Positions 37,345-51,580 of a stretch of DNA of 64,000 bases are shown here, in pieces. The first letter of the stretch is position 1; each line of letters begins with the position of its first letter. This DNA comes from Xestospongia bergquistia (Eukaryota > Porifera > Demospongiae > Haplosclerida > Petrosiidae). The stretch is taken from assembly GCA_963965975.1 (NCBI GenBank), contig OZ014413.1, positions 4,350,001-4,414,000 on the forward strand, in the 5' to 3' direction. The notes under the pieces were generated by a model that did not search any database, was not told where the DNA came from, and was given only the letters and a program-made list of their open reading frames with translations. Both the position numbers and the translations under genes were made by a program.

Positions 37345-38994
37345 TGGCACTAACACTCAAAAGTCTTTAAATTAAAGACTTTAGAAGGTTTAGACTATTG
37401 AGTGAAGTTAATAAAGTAAACAGCTTAGTTTAAAGGACTCTCTGGGACTAACTAAATAAACTGTTATTAACACTTTGCTAAGTTGGTTTGCATTAACACT
37501 CTAAAGTCTTTAAATTAAAGACTTTAGAAGGTTTAGACTATTGAGTGAAGATAATGAAGTAAACAGCTTAGTTTAAAGGACTCTATGGGACTAACTAAAT
37601 AAACTGTTATTAACAGTTTAGTATGTTGGTTTGCATTAACACTATAAAGTCTTTAAATTAAAGACTTTAGAAGGTTTAGACAATTGAGTGAAGTTAATAA
37701 AGTAAACAGCTTAGTTTAAAGGACTCTATGGGATTAACTAAATAAACTGTTATTAACAGTTTAGTAAGTTGGTTTGCATTAACACTCTAAAGTCTTTAAA
37801 TTAAAGACTTAAGAAGGTTTAGACTATTGAGTAAAGTTAACAAAGTAAACAGCACGGTCTAATGGACTCTATGGGACTAACTAAATGAACTGTTATTAAT
37901 AGTTTAGTATGTTGGTTTGCATTAACACTCTAAAGTCTTTAAATTAAAGACTTTAGAAGGTTTAGTCTATTGAGTGAAGTTAATAAAGTAAACAGGTCAG
38001 TCTAAAGGACTCCTTGGGACTAACTAAATAAACTGTTATTAGCAGTTTAGTAATTTGGTTTGCATTAACACTCTAAAGTCTTTAAATTAAAGACTTTAGA
38101 AGGTTTAGACTATTGAGTGAAGTTAATAAAGTAAACAGCTTAGTTTAAAGGACTCTATTGGACTAACTAAATAAACTGTTATTAACAGTTTAGTATGTTT
38201 GTTTGCATTAACACTATAAAGTCTTTAAATTAAAGACTATAGAAGGTTTAGACTATTGAGTGAAGTTAATAAAGTAAACAGCTCAGTCTAAAGGACTCCA
38301 TGGGACTAACTAAATAAACTGTTATTAACAGTTTAGTAAGTTGGTTTGCACTAACACTCTAAAGTCTTTAAATTAAAGACTTTAGAAGGTTTAGACTATT
38401 GAGTGAAGTTAATAAAGTAAACAGCTTAGTTTAAAGGACTCTCTGGGACTAACTAAATAAACTGTTATTAACACTTTGGTAAGTTGGTTTGCATTAACAC
38501 TCTAAAGTCCTTAAGTTAAAGACTTTAGAAGGTTAAGACTACTGAGTGAAGTTAATAAAGTAAACAGCTCAGTTTAAAGGACTCTATGGGACTAACTAAA
38601 TGAACTGTTATTAACAGTTTAGTATGTTGGTTTGCATTAACACTCTAAAGTCTCTAAATTAAAGACTTTAGAAGGTTTAGACAATTGAGTGAAGTTAATA
38701 AAGTAAACAGCTTAGTTTAAAGGACTCTATGGGATTAACTAAATAAACTGTTATTAACAGTTTACTATGTTGGTTTGCATTAACACTCTAAAGTCTTTAA
38801 ATTAAAGACTTTGGAAGGTTTCGACTATTGAGTGAAGTTAATAAAGTAAACAGCTTAGTTTAAAGGACTCTAAGGGACTTACTAAATAAACTGTTATTAA
38901 CAGTTTAGTATGTTGGTTTGCATTAACATTCTAAAGTCTTTAAATTAAAGACTTTAGAAGGTTTAGACTATTGAGTTAAGTTAATAAAGTAAAC
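36993..38994 (+). repeat. Higher-order repeat, 7-mer (2 x 1001 bp)
   Basis: AGGTCAGTCTAAAGGACTCC followed by a unit with TTATTAGCAG and TAATTTGG occurs at 36993 and 37994. CTCTGGGACTAAC occurs at 37440 and 38441. Both steps are exactly 7 units. It follows directly on the 9-mer block. Confidence 0.85.
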
Positions 38995-39178
38995 AGCTTA
39001 GTTTAAAGGACTCTATTGGACTAACTAAATAAACTGTTATTAACAGTTTAGTATGTTTGTTTGCATTAACACTCTAAAGTCTTTAAATTAAAGACTTTAG
39101 AAGGTTTAGACTATAGAGTGAAAGTAATAAAGTAAACAGCTTAGTTTAAAGGACTCTATGGGACTAACTAAATAAACT

Positions 39179-41752
39179 GGTATTAACAGTTTAGTATGCT
39201 GGTTTGCATAAACACTCTAAAGTCTTTAAATTAAAGACTTTGGAAGGTTTAGACTATTGAGTGAAGTTAATAAAGTAAACAGCTTAGTTTAAAGGACTCG
39301 ATGGGACTAACTAAATAAAATGTTATTAACAGTTTAGTATGTTGGTTTGCATTAACACTCTAAAGTCTTTAAATTAAAGACTTTAGAAGGTTTAGACAAT
39401 TAAGTGAAGTTAATAAAGTAAACAGCTTAGTTTAAAGGACTCTATGGAACTAACTAAATAAACTGTTATTAACAGTTTAGTACGTTGGTTTCCATTAACA
39501 CTCTAAAGTCTTTAAATTAAAGACTTTAGAAGGTTTAGACTATTCAGTGAAGTTATTAAAGTAAACAGCTCAGTCTAAAGGACTCTATGGGACTAACTAA
39601 ATAAACTGTTATTAGCAGTTTAGTAAGTTGGTTTGCCTTAACACTCTAAAGTCTTTAAAATAAAGACTTTAGAAAGTTTCGACTATTGATTGAAGTGAAT
39701 AAAGTAAACAGCTTAGTTTAAAGGATTCTATGGGACTAACTATATAAACTGTTATTAATAGTTCAGTAAGTTGGTTTGCCTTTATACTCTATAGTCTTTA
39801 AATTAAAGACTTTAGAAGGTTTAGACTATTGAGTGAAGTTAATAAAGTAAACAGCTCAGTCTAAAGGACTCCATGGGACTAACTAAATGAACTGTTATTA
39901 ACAGTTTAGTAATTTGGTTCGCTTTAACACTCTAAAGTCTTTAAATTAAAGACTTTAGAAGGTTTAGACAATTGAGTGAAGTTAATAAAGTAAACAGCTT
40001 AGTTTAAAGGACTCTATGGGATTAACTAAATAAACTGTTATTAACAGTTTAGTATGTTGGTTTGCACTAACACTCTAAAGTCTTTAAATTAAAGACTTTG
40101 GAAGGTTTCGACTATTGAGTGAAGTTAATAAAGTAAACAGCTTAGTTTAAAGGACTCTAAGGGACTTACTAAATAAAATGTTATTAACAGTTTAGTATGT
40201 TTGTTTGCATTAACATTCTAAAGTCTTTAAATTAAAGACTTTAGAAGTTTTAGACTATTGAGTGAAGTTAATAAAGTAAACAGCTTAGATTAAAGGACTC
40301 TATGGGACTAACTAAATAAACTGTTATTAACAGTTTAGTATGTTTGTTTGCATTAACACTCTAAAGTCTTTAAATTAAAGACTTTAGAAGGTTTAGACTA
40401 TAGAGTGAAAGTAATAAAGTAAACAGCTTAGTTTAAAGGACTCTATGGGACTAACTAAATAAACTGGTATTAACAGTTTAGTATGCTGGTTTGCATTAAC
40501 ACACTAAAGTCTTTAAATTAAAGACTTTGGAAGGTTTAGACTATTGAGTGAAGTTAATAAAGTAAACAGCTTAGTTTAAAGGACTCGATGGGACTAACTA
40601 AATAAAATGTTATTAACAGTTTAGTATGTTGGTTTGCATTAACACTCTAAAGTCTTTAAATTAAAGACTTTAGAAGATTTAGACAATTAAGGGAAGTTAA
40701 TAAAGTAAACAGCTTAGTTTAAAGGACTCTATGGGACTAACTAAATAAACTGTTATTAACAGTTTAGTATGTTGGTTTCCATTAACACTCTAAAGTCTTT
40801 AAATTAAAGACTTTAGAAGGTTTAGACTATTCAGTGAAGTTATTAAAGTAAACAGCTCAGTCTAAAGGACTCTATGGGACTAACTAAATAAACTGTTATT
40901 AACAGTTTAGTAAGTTGGTTTGCCTTAACTCTCTAAAGTCTTTAAAATAAAGACTTTAGAAAGTTTCGACTATTGATTGAAGTGAATAAAGTAAACAGCT
41001 TAGTTTAAAGGATTCTATGGGACTAACTATATAAACTGTTATTAATAGTTCAGTAAGTTGGTTTGCCTTTATACTATATAGTCTTTAAATTAAAGACTTT
41101 GGAAGGTTTAGACTATTGAGTGAAGTTAATAAAGTAAACAGCTCAGTCTAAAGGACTCTATGGGACAAACTAAATGAACTGTTATTAACAGTTTAGTAAT
41201 TTGGTTCGCTTTAACACTCTAAAGTCTTTAAATTAAAGACTTTAGAAGGTTTAGACTATTGATTGAAGTTAAGAAAGTAAACAGCTCAGTCTAATGGACT
41301 CTATTGGACTAACTAAATGAACTGTTATTAACAGTTTAGCAAGTTGGTTTGCATTAACCACCTAAAGTCTTTAAATTAAAGACTTTAGAAGGTTTAGACT
41401 ATTGAGGGAATTTAATAAAGTAAACAGCTCAGTCTAAAGGACTCTATGGGACTAACTAAATAAACTGTTATTAACAGTTTAGTAAGTTCGTTTGCGTTAA
41501 CACTCTAAAGTCTTTAAATTAAAGACTTTAGAAGGTTTAGACTATTCAGTAATGATATTAAAGTGAACAGCTCAGTCTAAAGGACTCTATGGGACTAACT
41601 AAATAAACTGTTATTAACAGTTTAGTAAGTTGGTTTGCCTTAACACTCTAAAGTCTTTAAAATAAAGACTTTAGAAAATTTCGACTATTGATTGAAGTTA
41701 ACAAAGTAAACCGCTCAGTCTAATGGACTCTATTGGACTAACTAAATAAACT
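39179..41752 (+). repeat. Higher-order repeat, 9-mer (2 x 1287 bp)
   Basis: GGTATTAACAG with TATGCTGGTTTG occurs at 39179 and 40466. GATTCTATGGGAC followed by CTATATAAACTG and AATAGTTCAG occurs at 39724 and 41011. Both steps are 1287 bp. Its unit size equals that of the 34.8-37.3 kb block, but the variants are different, so it is a separate 9-mer. Confidence 0.87.
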
Positions 41753-41872
41753 GTTATTAACAGTTTAGTAAGTTGGTTTGCGTTAAAACTCTAAAGTCTT
41801 TAAATTAAAGACTTTAGAATGTCTAGACTATTGAGTGAAGTTAATAAAGTAAACAGCTCAGTCTAAAGGACT

Positions 41873-44800
41873 CTAAGGGACTAACTAAATGAACTGTTAT
41901 TAACAGTTTAGTAAGTTGGTTTACATTAATACTCTAAAGTCTTTAAATTAAAGACTTTAGAAGGTTTAGACTATTGAGTGAAGTTAACTAAGTAAACAGC
42001 TCAGTCTAAAGGACTCCATGGGACATACTAAATAAACTGTTATTAACAGTTTAGTAAGATGGTTTGCATTAACATTCTAAAGTCTTTAAATTAAAGACTT
42101 TAGAAGGTTTAGACTATTGAGTGAAGTTAATAAAGTAAACAGCTCAGTCTAAAGGACTCTATGGGACTAACTAAATAAACCGTTATTAACAGTTTAGTAA
42201 GTTTGTTGGCCTTAACTCTCTAAAGTCTTTAAATTAAAGTCTTTATAAGGTTTAGACTATAGATTGAAGTTAACAAAGTAAACACCTCAGTCTAATGGAC
42301 ATTATGGGACTAACTAAATGAACTGTTATTAGCAGTTTAGTAAGTTGGTTTGCATTAACTCTCTAAAGTCTTTAAATTAAAGACTATAGAAGGTTTAGAT
42401 TATTGAGTGAAGTTAACTAAGTAAACAGCTCAGTCTAAAGGACTCTATGGGACTAACTAAATAAACTGTTATTAACAGTTTAGTAAGTTGGTTTGCATTA
42501 ACACTCTAAAGTCTTTAAATTAAAGACTTTAGAAGGTTTAGACTATTGAGTGAAGTTAATAAAGTAAACAGCTTATTTTAAAGGACTGTATGGGACTGAC
42601 TAAATAAAATGTTATTAACAGTTTAGTATGTTGGTTTGCATTAACACTCTAAAGTCTTTAAATTAAAGACTTTAGAAGGCTTAGACTATTGAGTGAAGTT
42701 AACAAAGTAAACAGCTCAGTCTAATGGACTCTATGGGACTAACTAAATAAACTGTTATTAACAGTTTAGGAAGTTGGTTTGCATTAACACTCTGAAGTCT
42801 TTAAATTAAAGACTTTAGAAGGTTTAGACTATTGAGTGAAGTTAATAAAGTAAACAGCTCAGTCTAAAGGACTCTAAGGGACTAACTAAATGAACTGTTA
42901 TTAACAGTTTAGTAAGTTGGTTTACATTAATACTCTAAAGTCTTTAAATTAAAGACTTTAGAAGGTTTAGACTATTGAGTGAAGTTAACTAAGTAAACAG
43001 CTCAGTGTAAAGGACTCCATGGGACTAACTAAATAAACTGTTATTAACAGTTTAGTAAGTTGGTTTGCATTAACATTCTAAAGTTTTTAAATTAAAGACT
43101 TTAGAAAATTTAGACTATTGAGTGAAGTTAATAAAGTAAACAGCTCAGTCTAACGGACTCTATGGGACTAACTAAATAAACTGTTATTAACAGTTTAGTA
43201 AGTTAGTTGGCTTTAACACTCTAAAGCCTTTAAATTAAAGACTTTAGAAGGTTTAGACTATGGAGTGAATTTAATAAAGTAAACAGCTCAGTCTAACGGA
43301 CTCTATGGGACTAACTAAATAAACTGTTATTAACAGTTTAGTAAGTTAATTGGCTTTAACACTCTAAAGTCTTTAAATTAATGACTATAGAAGGTTTAGA
43401 TTATTGAGTGAAGTTAACTAAGTAAACAGCTTAGTCTAAAGGACTTTATTGGACTAACTAAATGAACTGTTATTAACAGTTTAGTATGTTGGTTTGCATT
43501 AACACTCTAAAGTCTTTAAATTAAAGACTTTAGAAGGTTTAGACTATTGAGTGAAGTTAATAAAGTAAACAGCTTATTTTAAAGGACTGTATGGGACTGA
43601 CTAAATAAACTGTTATTAACAGTTTAGTATGTTGGTTTGCATTAACACTCTAAAGTCTTTAAATTAAAGACTTTAGAAGGCTTAGACTATTGAGTGAAGT
43701 TAACAAAGTAAACAGCTCAGTCTAATGGACTCTATGGGACTAACTAAATAAACTGTTATTAACAGTTTAGTAAGTTGGTTTGCATTAACACTCTGAAGTC
43801 TTTAAATTAAAGACTTTAGAAGGTTTAGACTATTGAGTGAAGTTAATAAAGTAAACAGCTCAGTCTAAAGGACTCTAAGGGACTAACTAAATGAACTGTT
43901 ATTAACAGTTTAGTAAGTTAGTTTACATTAATACTCTAAAGTCTTTAAATTAAAGACTTTAGAAGGTTTAGACTATTGAGTGAAGTTAACTAAGTAAACA
44001 GCTCAGTGTAAAGGACTCCATGGGACTAACTAAATAAACTGTTATTAACAGTTTAGTAAGTTGGTTTGCATTAACATTCTAAAGTTTTTAAATTAAAGAC
44101 TTTAGAAGGTTTAGACTATTGAGTGAAGTTAATAAAGTAAACAGCTCAGTCTAACGGACTCTATGGGACTAACTAAATAAACTGTTATTATCAGTTTAGT
44201 AAGTTAGTTGGCTTTAACACTCTAAAGTCTTTAAATTACAGTCTTTATAAGGTTTAGACTATAGATTGAAGTTAACAAAGTAAACACCTCAGTCTAATGG
44301 ACTTTATGGGACTAACTAAATGAACTTTTATTAACAGTTTAGTAAGTTCGTTTGCATTAACTCTCTAAAGTCTTTAAATTAATGACTATAGAAGGTTTAG
44401 ATTATTGAGTGAAGTTAACTAAGTAAACAGCTCAGTCTAAAGGACTCCATGGGACTTACTAAATAAACTGTTATTAACAGTTTAGTAAGTTGGTTTGCAT
44501 TAACACTCTAAAGTCTTTAAATTAAAGACTTTAGAAGGTTTAGACTATTGAGTGAAGTTAATAAAGTAAACAGCTTATTTTAATGGACTCTATGGGACTA
44601 ACTAAATAAACTGTTATTAACAGTTTAGTATGTTGGTTTGCATTAACACTCTAAAGTGTTTAAATTAAAGACTTTAGAAGGTTTAGACTATTGAGTGAAG
44701 TTAATAAAGAAAAAAGGTCAGTCTAAAGGACTCTATGGGACTAACTAAATAAAGTGTTATTAACAGTTTAGTATGTTGGTTTGCATTAACACTCTAAAGT

Positions 44801-44875
44801 CTTTAAATTAAAGACTTTAGAAGGTTTAGACTATTGATTGAAGTTAACTCAGTAAACAGCTCAGTCTAAAGGACT
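41873..44875 (+). repeat. Higher-order repeat, 7-mer, three tandem copies (1001 bp each)
   Basis: CTAAGGGACTAACTAAATG followed by TTACATTAATACTC recurs at 41873, 42874 and 43875, exactly 1001 bp apart. GCTTATTTTAAAGGACTG with GGGACTGAC occurs at 42571 and 43572. AACACCTCAGTCTAATGG occurs at 42281 and 44283 (2002 bp). The middle copy lacks the AACACCTCAG form, so the three copies are not fully homogenized. Confidence 0.87.
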
Positions 44876-45060
44876 CCGTGGGACTACCTAAATAAACTGT
44901 TATTCACAGTTTAGTATGTTGGTTTGCCTTATCACTCTAAAGTCTTTAAATTAAAGACTTCAGAAGGTTTAGACTATTGATTTAAGTTAACAAAGTAAAC
45001 AGCTCAGTTTAATGGACTCTATGGGACTAACTAAATAAACTGTTATTAACAGTTTAGTAA

Positions 45061-45440
45061 GTTGGTTTGCGTTAACACTCTAAAGTCTTTAATTTATAGA
45101 CTTTAGAAGGTTTAGAGTATTGAGTGAAGTTAATAAAGTAAACAGCTCAGTCTAAAGGACTCTATGGGACTAACTAAATAAAATGTTATTAACAGTTTAG
45201 TATGTTGGTTTGCGTTAACACTCTAAAGTCTTTAATTTATAGACTTTAGAAGGTTTAGAGTATTGAGTGAAGTTTATAAAGTAAACAGCTCAGCCTAAAG
45301 GACTCTATGAAACTAACTATATAAACTGCTGTTAACAGTTTTGTCAGTTGTTTTGCGTTAACACTCAAAAGTCTTTAATTTAAAGACTTTAGAAGGTTTA
45401 GACTATTGAGTGAAGTTTGTAAAGTAATCTGATAGGTCTA
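45061..45440 (+). repeat. Adjacent monomers with a T-centred dyad B
   Basis: Three neighbouring units carry TCTTTAATTT in place of TCTTTAAATT (near 45091, 45234 and 45378), 143-144 bp apart. The first two also share TTTATAGACTT and TTTAGAGTATTG. This is the simplest case of duplication at the single-monomer level. Confidence 0.7.
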
Positions 45441-45780
45441 AAGGACTCTATGGGACTGACTAAATAAACTGTTATTAACAGTTTAGTAAGTTGGTTTGCA
45501 GTAACACTCTAAAGTCCTTAAATTAAAGACTTTAGAAGGTTTAGACTATTGAGTGAAGTTAATAAAGTAAACAGCTCAGTCTAAAGGACTCTATGGGACT
45601 AACTACATAAAATGTTATTAACAGTTTAGTATGTTGGTTTGCATTAACACTCTAAAGTGTTTAAATTAAAGACTTTAGAATTTTTAACTGTTGAGTGAAG
45701 TTAATAAAGTAAACAGCTCAGTCTAAAGGACTCCAAGGGACTAACTAAATAAACTGTTATTAACAGCTTAGTAAGTTGGT

Positions 45781-48700
45781 TTGGATTAACAATCTAAAGT
45801 CCTTAAATTAAAGACTTTAGAAGGTTTAGACTATTGAGTGAACTTAGTAACGTAAACAGCTCAGTCTAAAGGACTTTATGGGACTAACTAAATGAACTCT
45901 TATTAACAGTTTTGTAAGTTGGTTTGCATTAACACTCTAAAGTCTTTAAATTAAAGACTTTAGAAGGTTTAGACTATTGATTGAAGTTAATAAAGTAAAC
46001 AGCTCAGTTTAATGGACTCTATGGGACTAACTAATAAACTGTTATTAACAGTTTAGTAAGTTGGTTTGCATTAACACGCTAAAGTCTTTAAATTAAAGAC
46101 TTCAGAAGGTTTACGTTATTGAGTAAAGTTAACTAAGTAAAAAGCTCAGTCCAAAGGACTCCATGGGACTAATTAAATAAACTGTTATTAACAGTTTAGT
46201 AAATTGGTTTGCATTAACACTCTAAAGTCCTTAAATTAAAGACTTTAGAAGGTTTAGACTATTGAGTGAATTTAATAAAGCAAACAGCTCAGTCTAAAGG
46301 ACTCTATGGGACTAACTAAATAAACTGTTATTAACAGTTTAGTATGTTTGTTTCCATTAACACTCTAAAGTGTTTAAATTAAAGACTTTAGAAGGTTTAG
46401 ACTATTGAGTGAAGTTAATAAAGTAAACAGCTCAGTCTAAAGGACTCCATGGGACTAACTAAATGAACTGTTATTAACAGTTTTGTAAGTTGGTTTGCAT
46501 TAACACTCTAAAGTCTTTAAATTATAGACTTTAGAAGGTTTAGACTATTGAGTGATGTTAACTAAGTAAACTGCTCAGTCTAAAGGACTCCATGGGACTA
46601 ACTAAATAAACTGTTTTTAACAGATTAGTAAGTTGGTTTGCATTAACACTCTAAACTCTTTAAATTGAAGACTTTAGAAGGTTTAGACTATTGAGTGAAG
46701 TTAACTAAGTAAACAGCTCAGTCTAAAGGACTCCATGGGACTAACTAAATAAACTGTTATTAACAGTTTAGTAAGTTGGTTTGCATTAACACTCTACAGT
46801 CTTTAAATTAAAGACTTTAGAAGGTTTAGACTATTGAGTGAAGTTAATAAAGTAAACAGCTCAGTTTAAAGGACTGTACGGGACTAACTAAATAAACTGT
46901 TATTAACACTTTAGTATGTTGTTTCGCATTAACACTCTAAAGTCTTTAAATTAAAGACTTTAGAAGGTTTAGACTATAGAGTGAAGTTAATAACGTAAAG
47001 AGCTCACTCTCAAGGACTCTACAGGACTAACTAAATAAACTGTTGTTAACAGTTCAGTATGTTGGTTTGCATTAACACTCTACAGTCCTTAAATTAAAGA
47101 TGTTAGAAGGTTTAGACTATTGAGTGAAGTTAATAAAGTAAACAGCTCAGTCTAAAGGACTCTATGGGACTAACTAAATAAACTGTTATTAACAGTTTAG
47201 TATGTTTGTTTCCATTACCACTCTAAAGTGTTTAAATTAAAGACTTTAGAAGATTTAGACTATTGAGTGAAGTTAATAAAGTAAACAGCTCAGTCTAAAG
47301 GACTCCATGGGACTAACTAAATGAACTGTTATTAACAGTTTAGTAAGTTTGTTTGCAATAACACTCTAAAGTCTTTAAATTAAAGACTTTAGAAGGTTTA
47401 GACTATTGAGTGAAGTTAACTTAGTAAACAGCTCAGTCTAAAAGACTCCATGGGACTAACTAAATAAACTGTTATTAACAGTTTAGTAAGTTGGTTTGCA
47501 TTAACACTCTAAAGTCTTTAAATTAAAGACTTTAGAAGGTTTAGACTATTGAGTGATGTTAACTAAGTAAACAGCTCAGTCTAAAGGACTCCATGGGACT
47601 AACTAAATAAACTGTTATTAACAGTTTAGTAAGTTTGTTTGCATTATCTCTCTAAAGTCTTTAAATTAAAGACTTTAGAAGGTTTAGACTATTGAGTGAA
47701 GTTAATAAAGTAAGCAGCTCAGTCTAAAGGACTCTATGGGACTAACTAAATAAACTGTTATTAACAGTTTAGTAAGTTGGTTTGCCTTAACAATCTAAAG
47801 TCTTTAAATTAAAGACTTTAGAAGGTTTAGACTATTGATTGAAGTTAACAAAGTTAACAGCTCAGTCTAATGGACATTATGGGACTAACTAAATGAACTG
47901 TTATTAACAGTTTAGTAAGTTGGTTTGCATTAACACTCTAAAATCTTTAAATTAAAGACTTTAGAAGGTTTAGACTATTGATTGAAATTAATAAAGTTAA
48001 CAGCTCAGTCTAAAGGACTCTATGGGACTAACTAAATAAACTGTTATTAAGAGTTTAGTAAGTTGGTTTGCATTAACACTCTAAAGTGTTTAAATTAAAG
48101 ACTTTAGAAGGTTTAGAATATTGAGTGAAGTTAATAAAGTAAACAGCTTAGTTTAAAGGACTCTATGGGACTAACTGAATAAACTTTTATTAACAGTTTA
48201 GTATGTTGGTTTGCATTAACACTCTAAAGTCTTTAAATTAAAGACTTTAGAAGGTTTAGACTATTGAGTGAAGTTAATAAAGTAAACAGCTCAGTCTAAA
48301 GGACTCTATGGGACTAACTAAATAAACTGTTATTAACAGTTTAGTATGGTGGTTTGCATTAACACTCTACAGTCCTTAAATTAAAGACTTTAGAAGGTTT
48401 AAACTGTTGATTGAAGTTAATAAAGTAAACAGCTTAGTCTAATGGACTTTATTGGACTAACTAAATGAACTGTTATTAACAGTTTAGTAAGTTTGTTTGC
48501 GTTAACACTCTAAAGTCTTTAAATTAAAGACTTTAGAAGGTTTAGACTATTGAGTGAACTTAATAAAGTAAACAGCTTTGTTTAAAGGGCTCTATGAGAC
48601 TAAATAAATAGACTGTTATTAACAGTTTAGTATGTTGTTTTGCATTAACACTCTAAAGTCTTTAAATTAAAGACTTTAGAAGGTTAGACTATTGAGTGCA

Positions 48701-50400
48701 GTTAATAAAGTAAACAGCTCAGTCTAAAGGACTCTATGGGACTGACTATGTAAACTGTTATTAACAGTTTAGGAAGATTGTTTGCCTTAACACTCTAAAC
48801 TCTTTAAATTAAAGACTTTAGAAGGTTTAGACTATTGATTGAAGTTAACAAGGTAAAAAGCTCAGTCTAATGGACTTTATGGGACTAACTAAATGAACTG
48901 TTATTAACAGTTTAGTAAGTTCGTTTGCATTAACACTCTGAAGTCTTTAAATTAAAGACTTTAGAAGGTTTAGACTATTGATTTAAGTTAATAAAGTAAA
49001 CAGCTTATTTTAAAGGACTCTATGGGACTAAATAAATAAACCGTTATTAACAGTTTAGTAAGTTGGTTTGCATTAACACTCTAAAGTCCTTAAATTAAAG
49101 ACTTTAGAAGGTTTAGACCATTGAGTGAAGTTAATAAAGTAAACAGCTGAGTCTAAAGGACTCTATGGGACTAACTAAATAAAATATTATTAAAAGTTTA
49201 GTAAGTTGGTTTGCATTAACACTCTGAAGTCTTTAAATTAAAGACTTTAGAAGGTTTAGACTATTTAGTGAAGTTAACTAAGTAAACATCTCAGTCTAAA
49301 GGACTCCATGGGACTAACTAAATAAACTGTTATTAACAGTTTAGTAAGTTGGTTTGCATTAACAGTCTAAAGGCTTTAAATTACAGACTTTAGAAGGTTT
49401 AGACTATTGAGTGAACTTAACTAAGTAGACAGCTCAGTCTAAAGGACTCCATGGGACTGAGTAAATAAACTGTTATTAACAGTTTAGTAAGTTGGTTTGG
49501 ATTAGCAATCTAAAGTCCTTAAATTAAAGACTTTAGAAGGTTTAGACTATTGAGTGAACTTAGTAACGTAAACAGGTCAGTCTAAAGGACTTTATGGGAC
49601 TAACTAAATGAACTGTTATTAACAGTTTTGTAAGTTGGTTTGCATTAACACTCTAAAGTCTTTAAATTAAAGACTTTAGAAGGTTTAGACTATTGATTGA
49701 AGTTAATAAAGTAAACAGCTCAGTTTAAAGGACTCTATGGGACTAACTAATAAACTGTTATTAACAGTTTAGTAAGTTGGTTTGCATTAACACGCTAAAC
49801 TCTTTAAATTAAAGACTTTAGAAGGTTTAGACTATTGAGTGAAGTTAACTAAGTAAACAGCTCAGTCTAAAGAACTGCATGGGACTAATTAAATAAACTG
49901 TTATTAACAGTTTAGTAAGTTGGTTTGCATTAACACTCTAAAGTCCTTAAATTAAAGACTTTAGAAGGTTTAGACTATTGAGTGAATTTAATAAAGCAAA
50001 CAGCTCAGTCTAAAGGACTCTATGGGACTAACTAAATAAACTGTTATTAACAGTTTAGTATGTTTGTTTGCATTAACACTCTAAAGTGTTTAAATTAAAG
50101 ACTTTAGAAGGTTTAGACTATTGAGTGAAGTTAATAGAGTAAACAGCTCAGTCTAACGGACTCCATGGGACTAACTAAATGAACTGTTATTAACAGTTTT
50201 GTAAGTTGGTTTGCATTAACACTCTAAAGTCTTTAAATTAAAGACTTTAGAAGGTTTAGACTATTGAGTGAAGTTAATAAAGTAAACAGCTCAGTCTAAC
50301 GGACTCCAGGGACTAACTAAATGAAATGTTATTAAGAGTTTTGTAAGTTGGTTTGCATTAACACTCTAAAGTCTTTAAATTAAAGACTTTAGAAGGTTTA
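45781..50400 (+). repeat. Higher-order repeat, 26-mer (about 3716 bp), partial second copy
   Basis: TTGGATTA followed by CAATCTAAAGTCCTT occurs at 45781 and 49497. The unit GGGACTAATTAAATAAAC occurs at 46165 and 49881. Both steps are 3716 bp (26 units minus 2). The CTAACTAATAAACTG 1-bp deletion follows at the matching position in both copies. Copy 1 runs from 45781 to about 49496; copy 2 is followed for about 0.9 kb. Confidence 0.82.
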
Positions 50401-51580
50401 GACTATTGAGTGAAGTTAATAAAGTAAACAGCTCAGTCTAACGGACTCCAGGGACTAACTAAATGAACTGTTATTAACAGTTTAGTATTTTGGTTTGCAT
50501 TAACACTTTAAAGTCTTTAAATTAAAGACTTTAGAAGGTTTAGACTATTGAGTGAAGTTAATAAAGTAAACAGCTCAGTCTAAAGGACTCTATGGGACTT
50601 TCTAAATAAACTGTTATTAACAGTTTAGTAAGTTAGTTTGCATTTACACTCTAATGTCTTTAAATTAAAGACTTTAGAAGGTTTAGACTATTGAGTGAAG
50701 TTAATAAAGTAAACAGCTCAGTCGAAAGGACTCTATGGGACTAACTAAATAAACTGTTATTAACAGTTTAGTAAGTTTGTTTGCCTTAACACTCTAAAGT
50801 CTTTAAATTAAAGACTTTAGAAGGTTTAGACTATTGATTGAAGTTAACAAAGTTAACAGCTTAGTTTAAAGGACTCTATGGGACTAACTGAATAAACTTT
50901 TATTAACAGTTTAGTAAGTTCGTTTGCATTAACACTCTAAAGTCTTTAAATTAAAAACTTTAGAAGGTTTAGACTATTGATTGAAGTTAATAATGTAAAC
51001 AGCTCAGTCTAAAGGACTCTATGGGACTAACTAAATGAACTGTTATTAACAGTTTAGTAAGTTGGTTTGCATTAACACTCTACAGTTTTTAAATTAAAGA
51101 CTTTAGAAGGTTTAAACTATTGATTGAAGTTAATAAAGTAAACAGCTTAGTCTAAAGGACTTTATTGGACTAACTAAATGAACTGTTATTAACAGTTTAG
51201 TATGTTGGTTTGCATTAACACTCTAAAGTCTTTAAATTAAAGACTTTAGAAGGTTTAGACTATTAAGTGAAGTTAATAAAGTAAACAGCTCAGTCTAAAG
51301 GACTCTAAGGGACTAACTAAATAAACTGTTATTAACAGTTTAGTATGTTGGTTTGCATTAACACTCTACAGTCTTTAAATTAAAGACTTTAGAAGGTTTA
51401 AACTATTGATTGAAGTTAATAAAGTAAACAGCTTAGTCTAAAGGACTTTATTGGACTAACTAAATGAACTGTTATTAACAGTTTAGTAAGTTGGTTTGCA
51501 TTAACACTCTAAAGTCTTTAAATTAAAGACTTTAGAAGGTTTAGACTATTGAGTGAAGTTAATAAAGTGAACAGCTTTGT
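48582..51580 (+). repeat. 21-mer step (2999 bp) between TTAAAGGGCT units
   Basis: TTAAAGGGCTCTATGA with the following TTGTTTTGC and AGGAAGATTG units occurs at 48582 and again at 51581. The distance is 21 units minus 4 bp. This family of units is then the seed of the 10-mer, 16-mer and 9-mer expansions to the right (53011, 55575, 57852, 59137, 60422, 63137). Confidence 0.8.
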
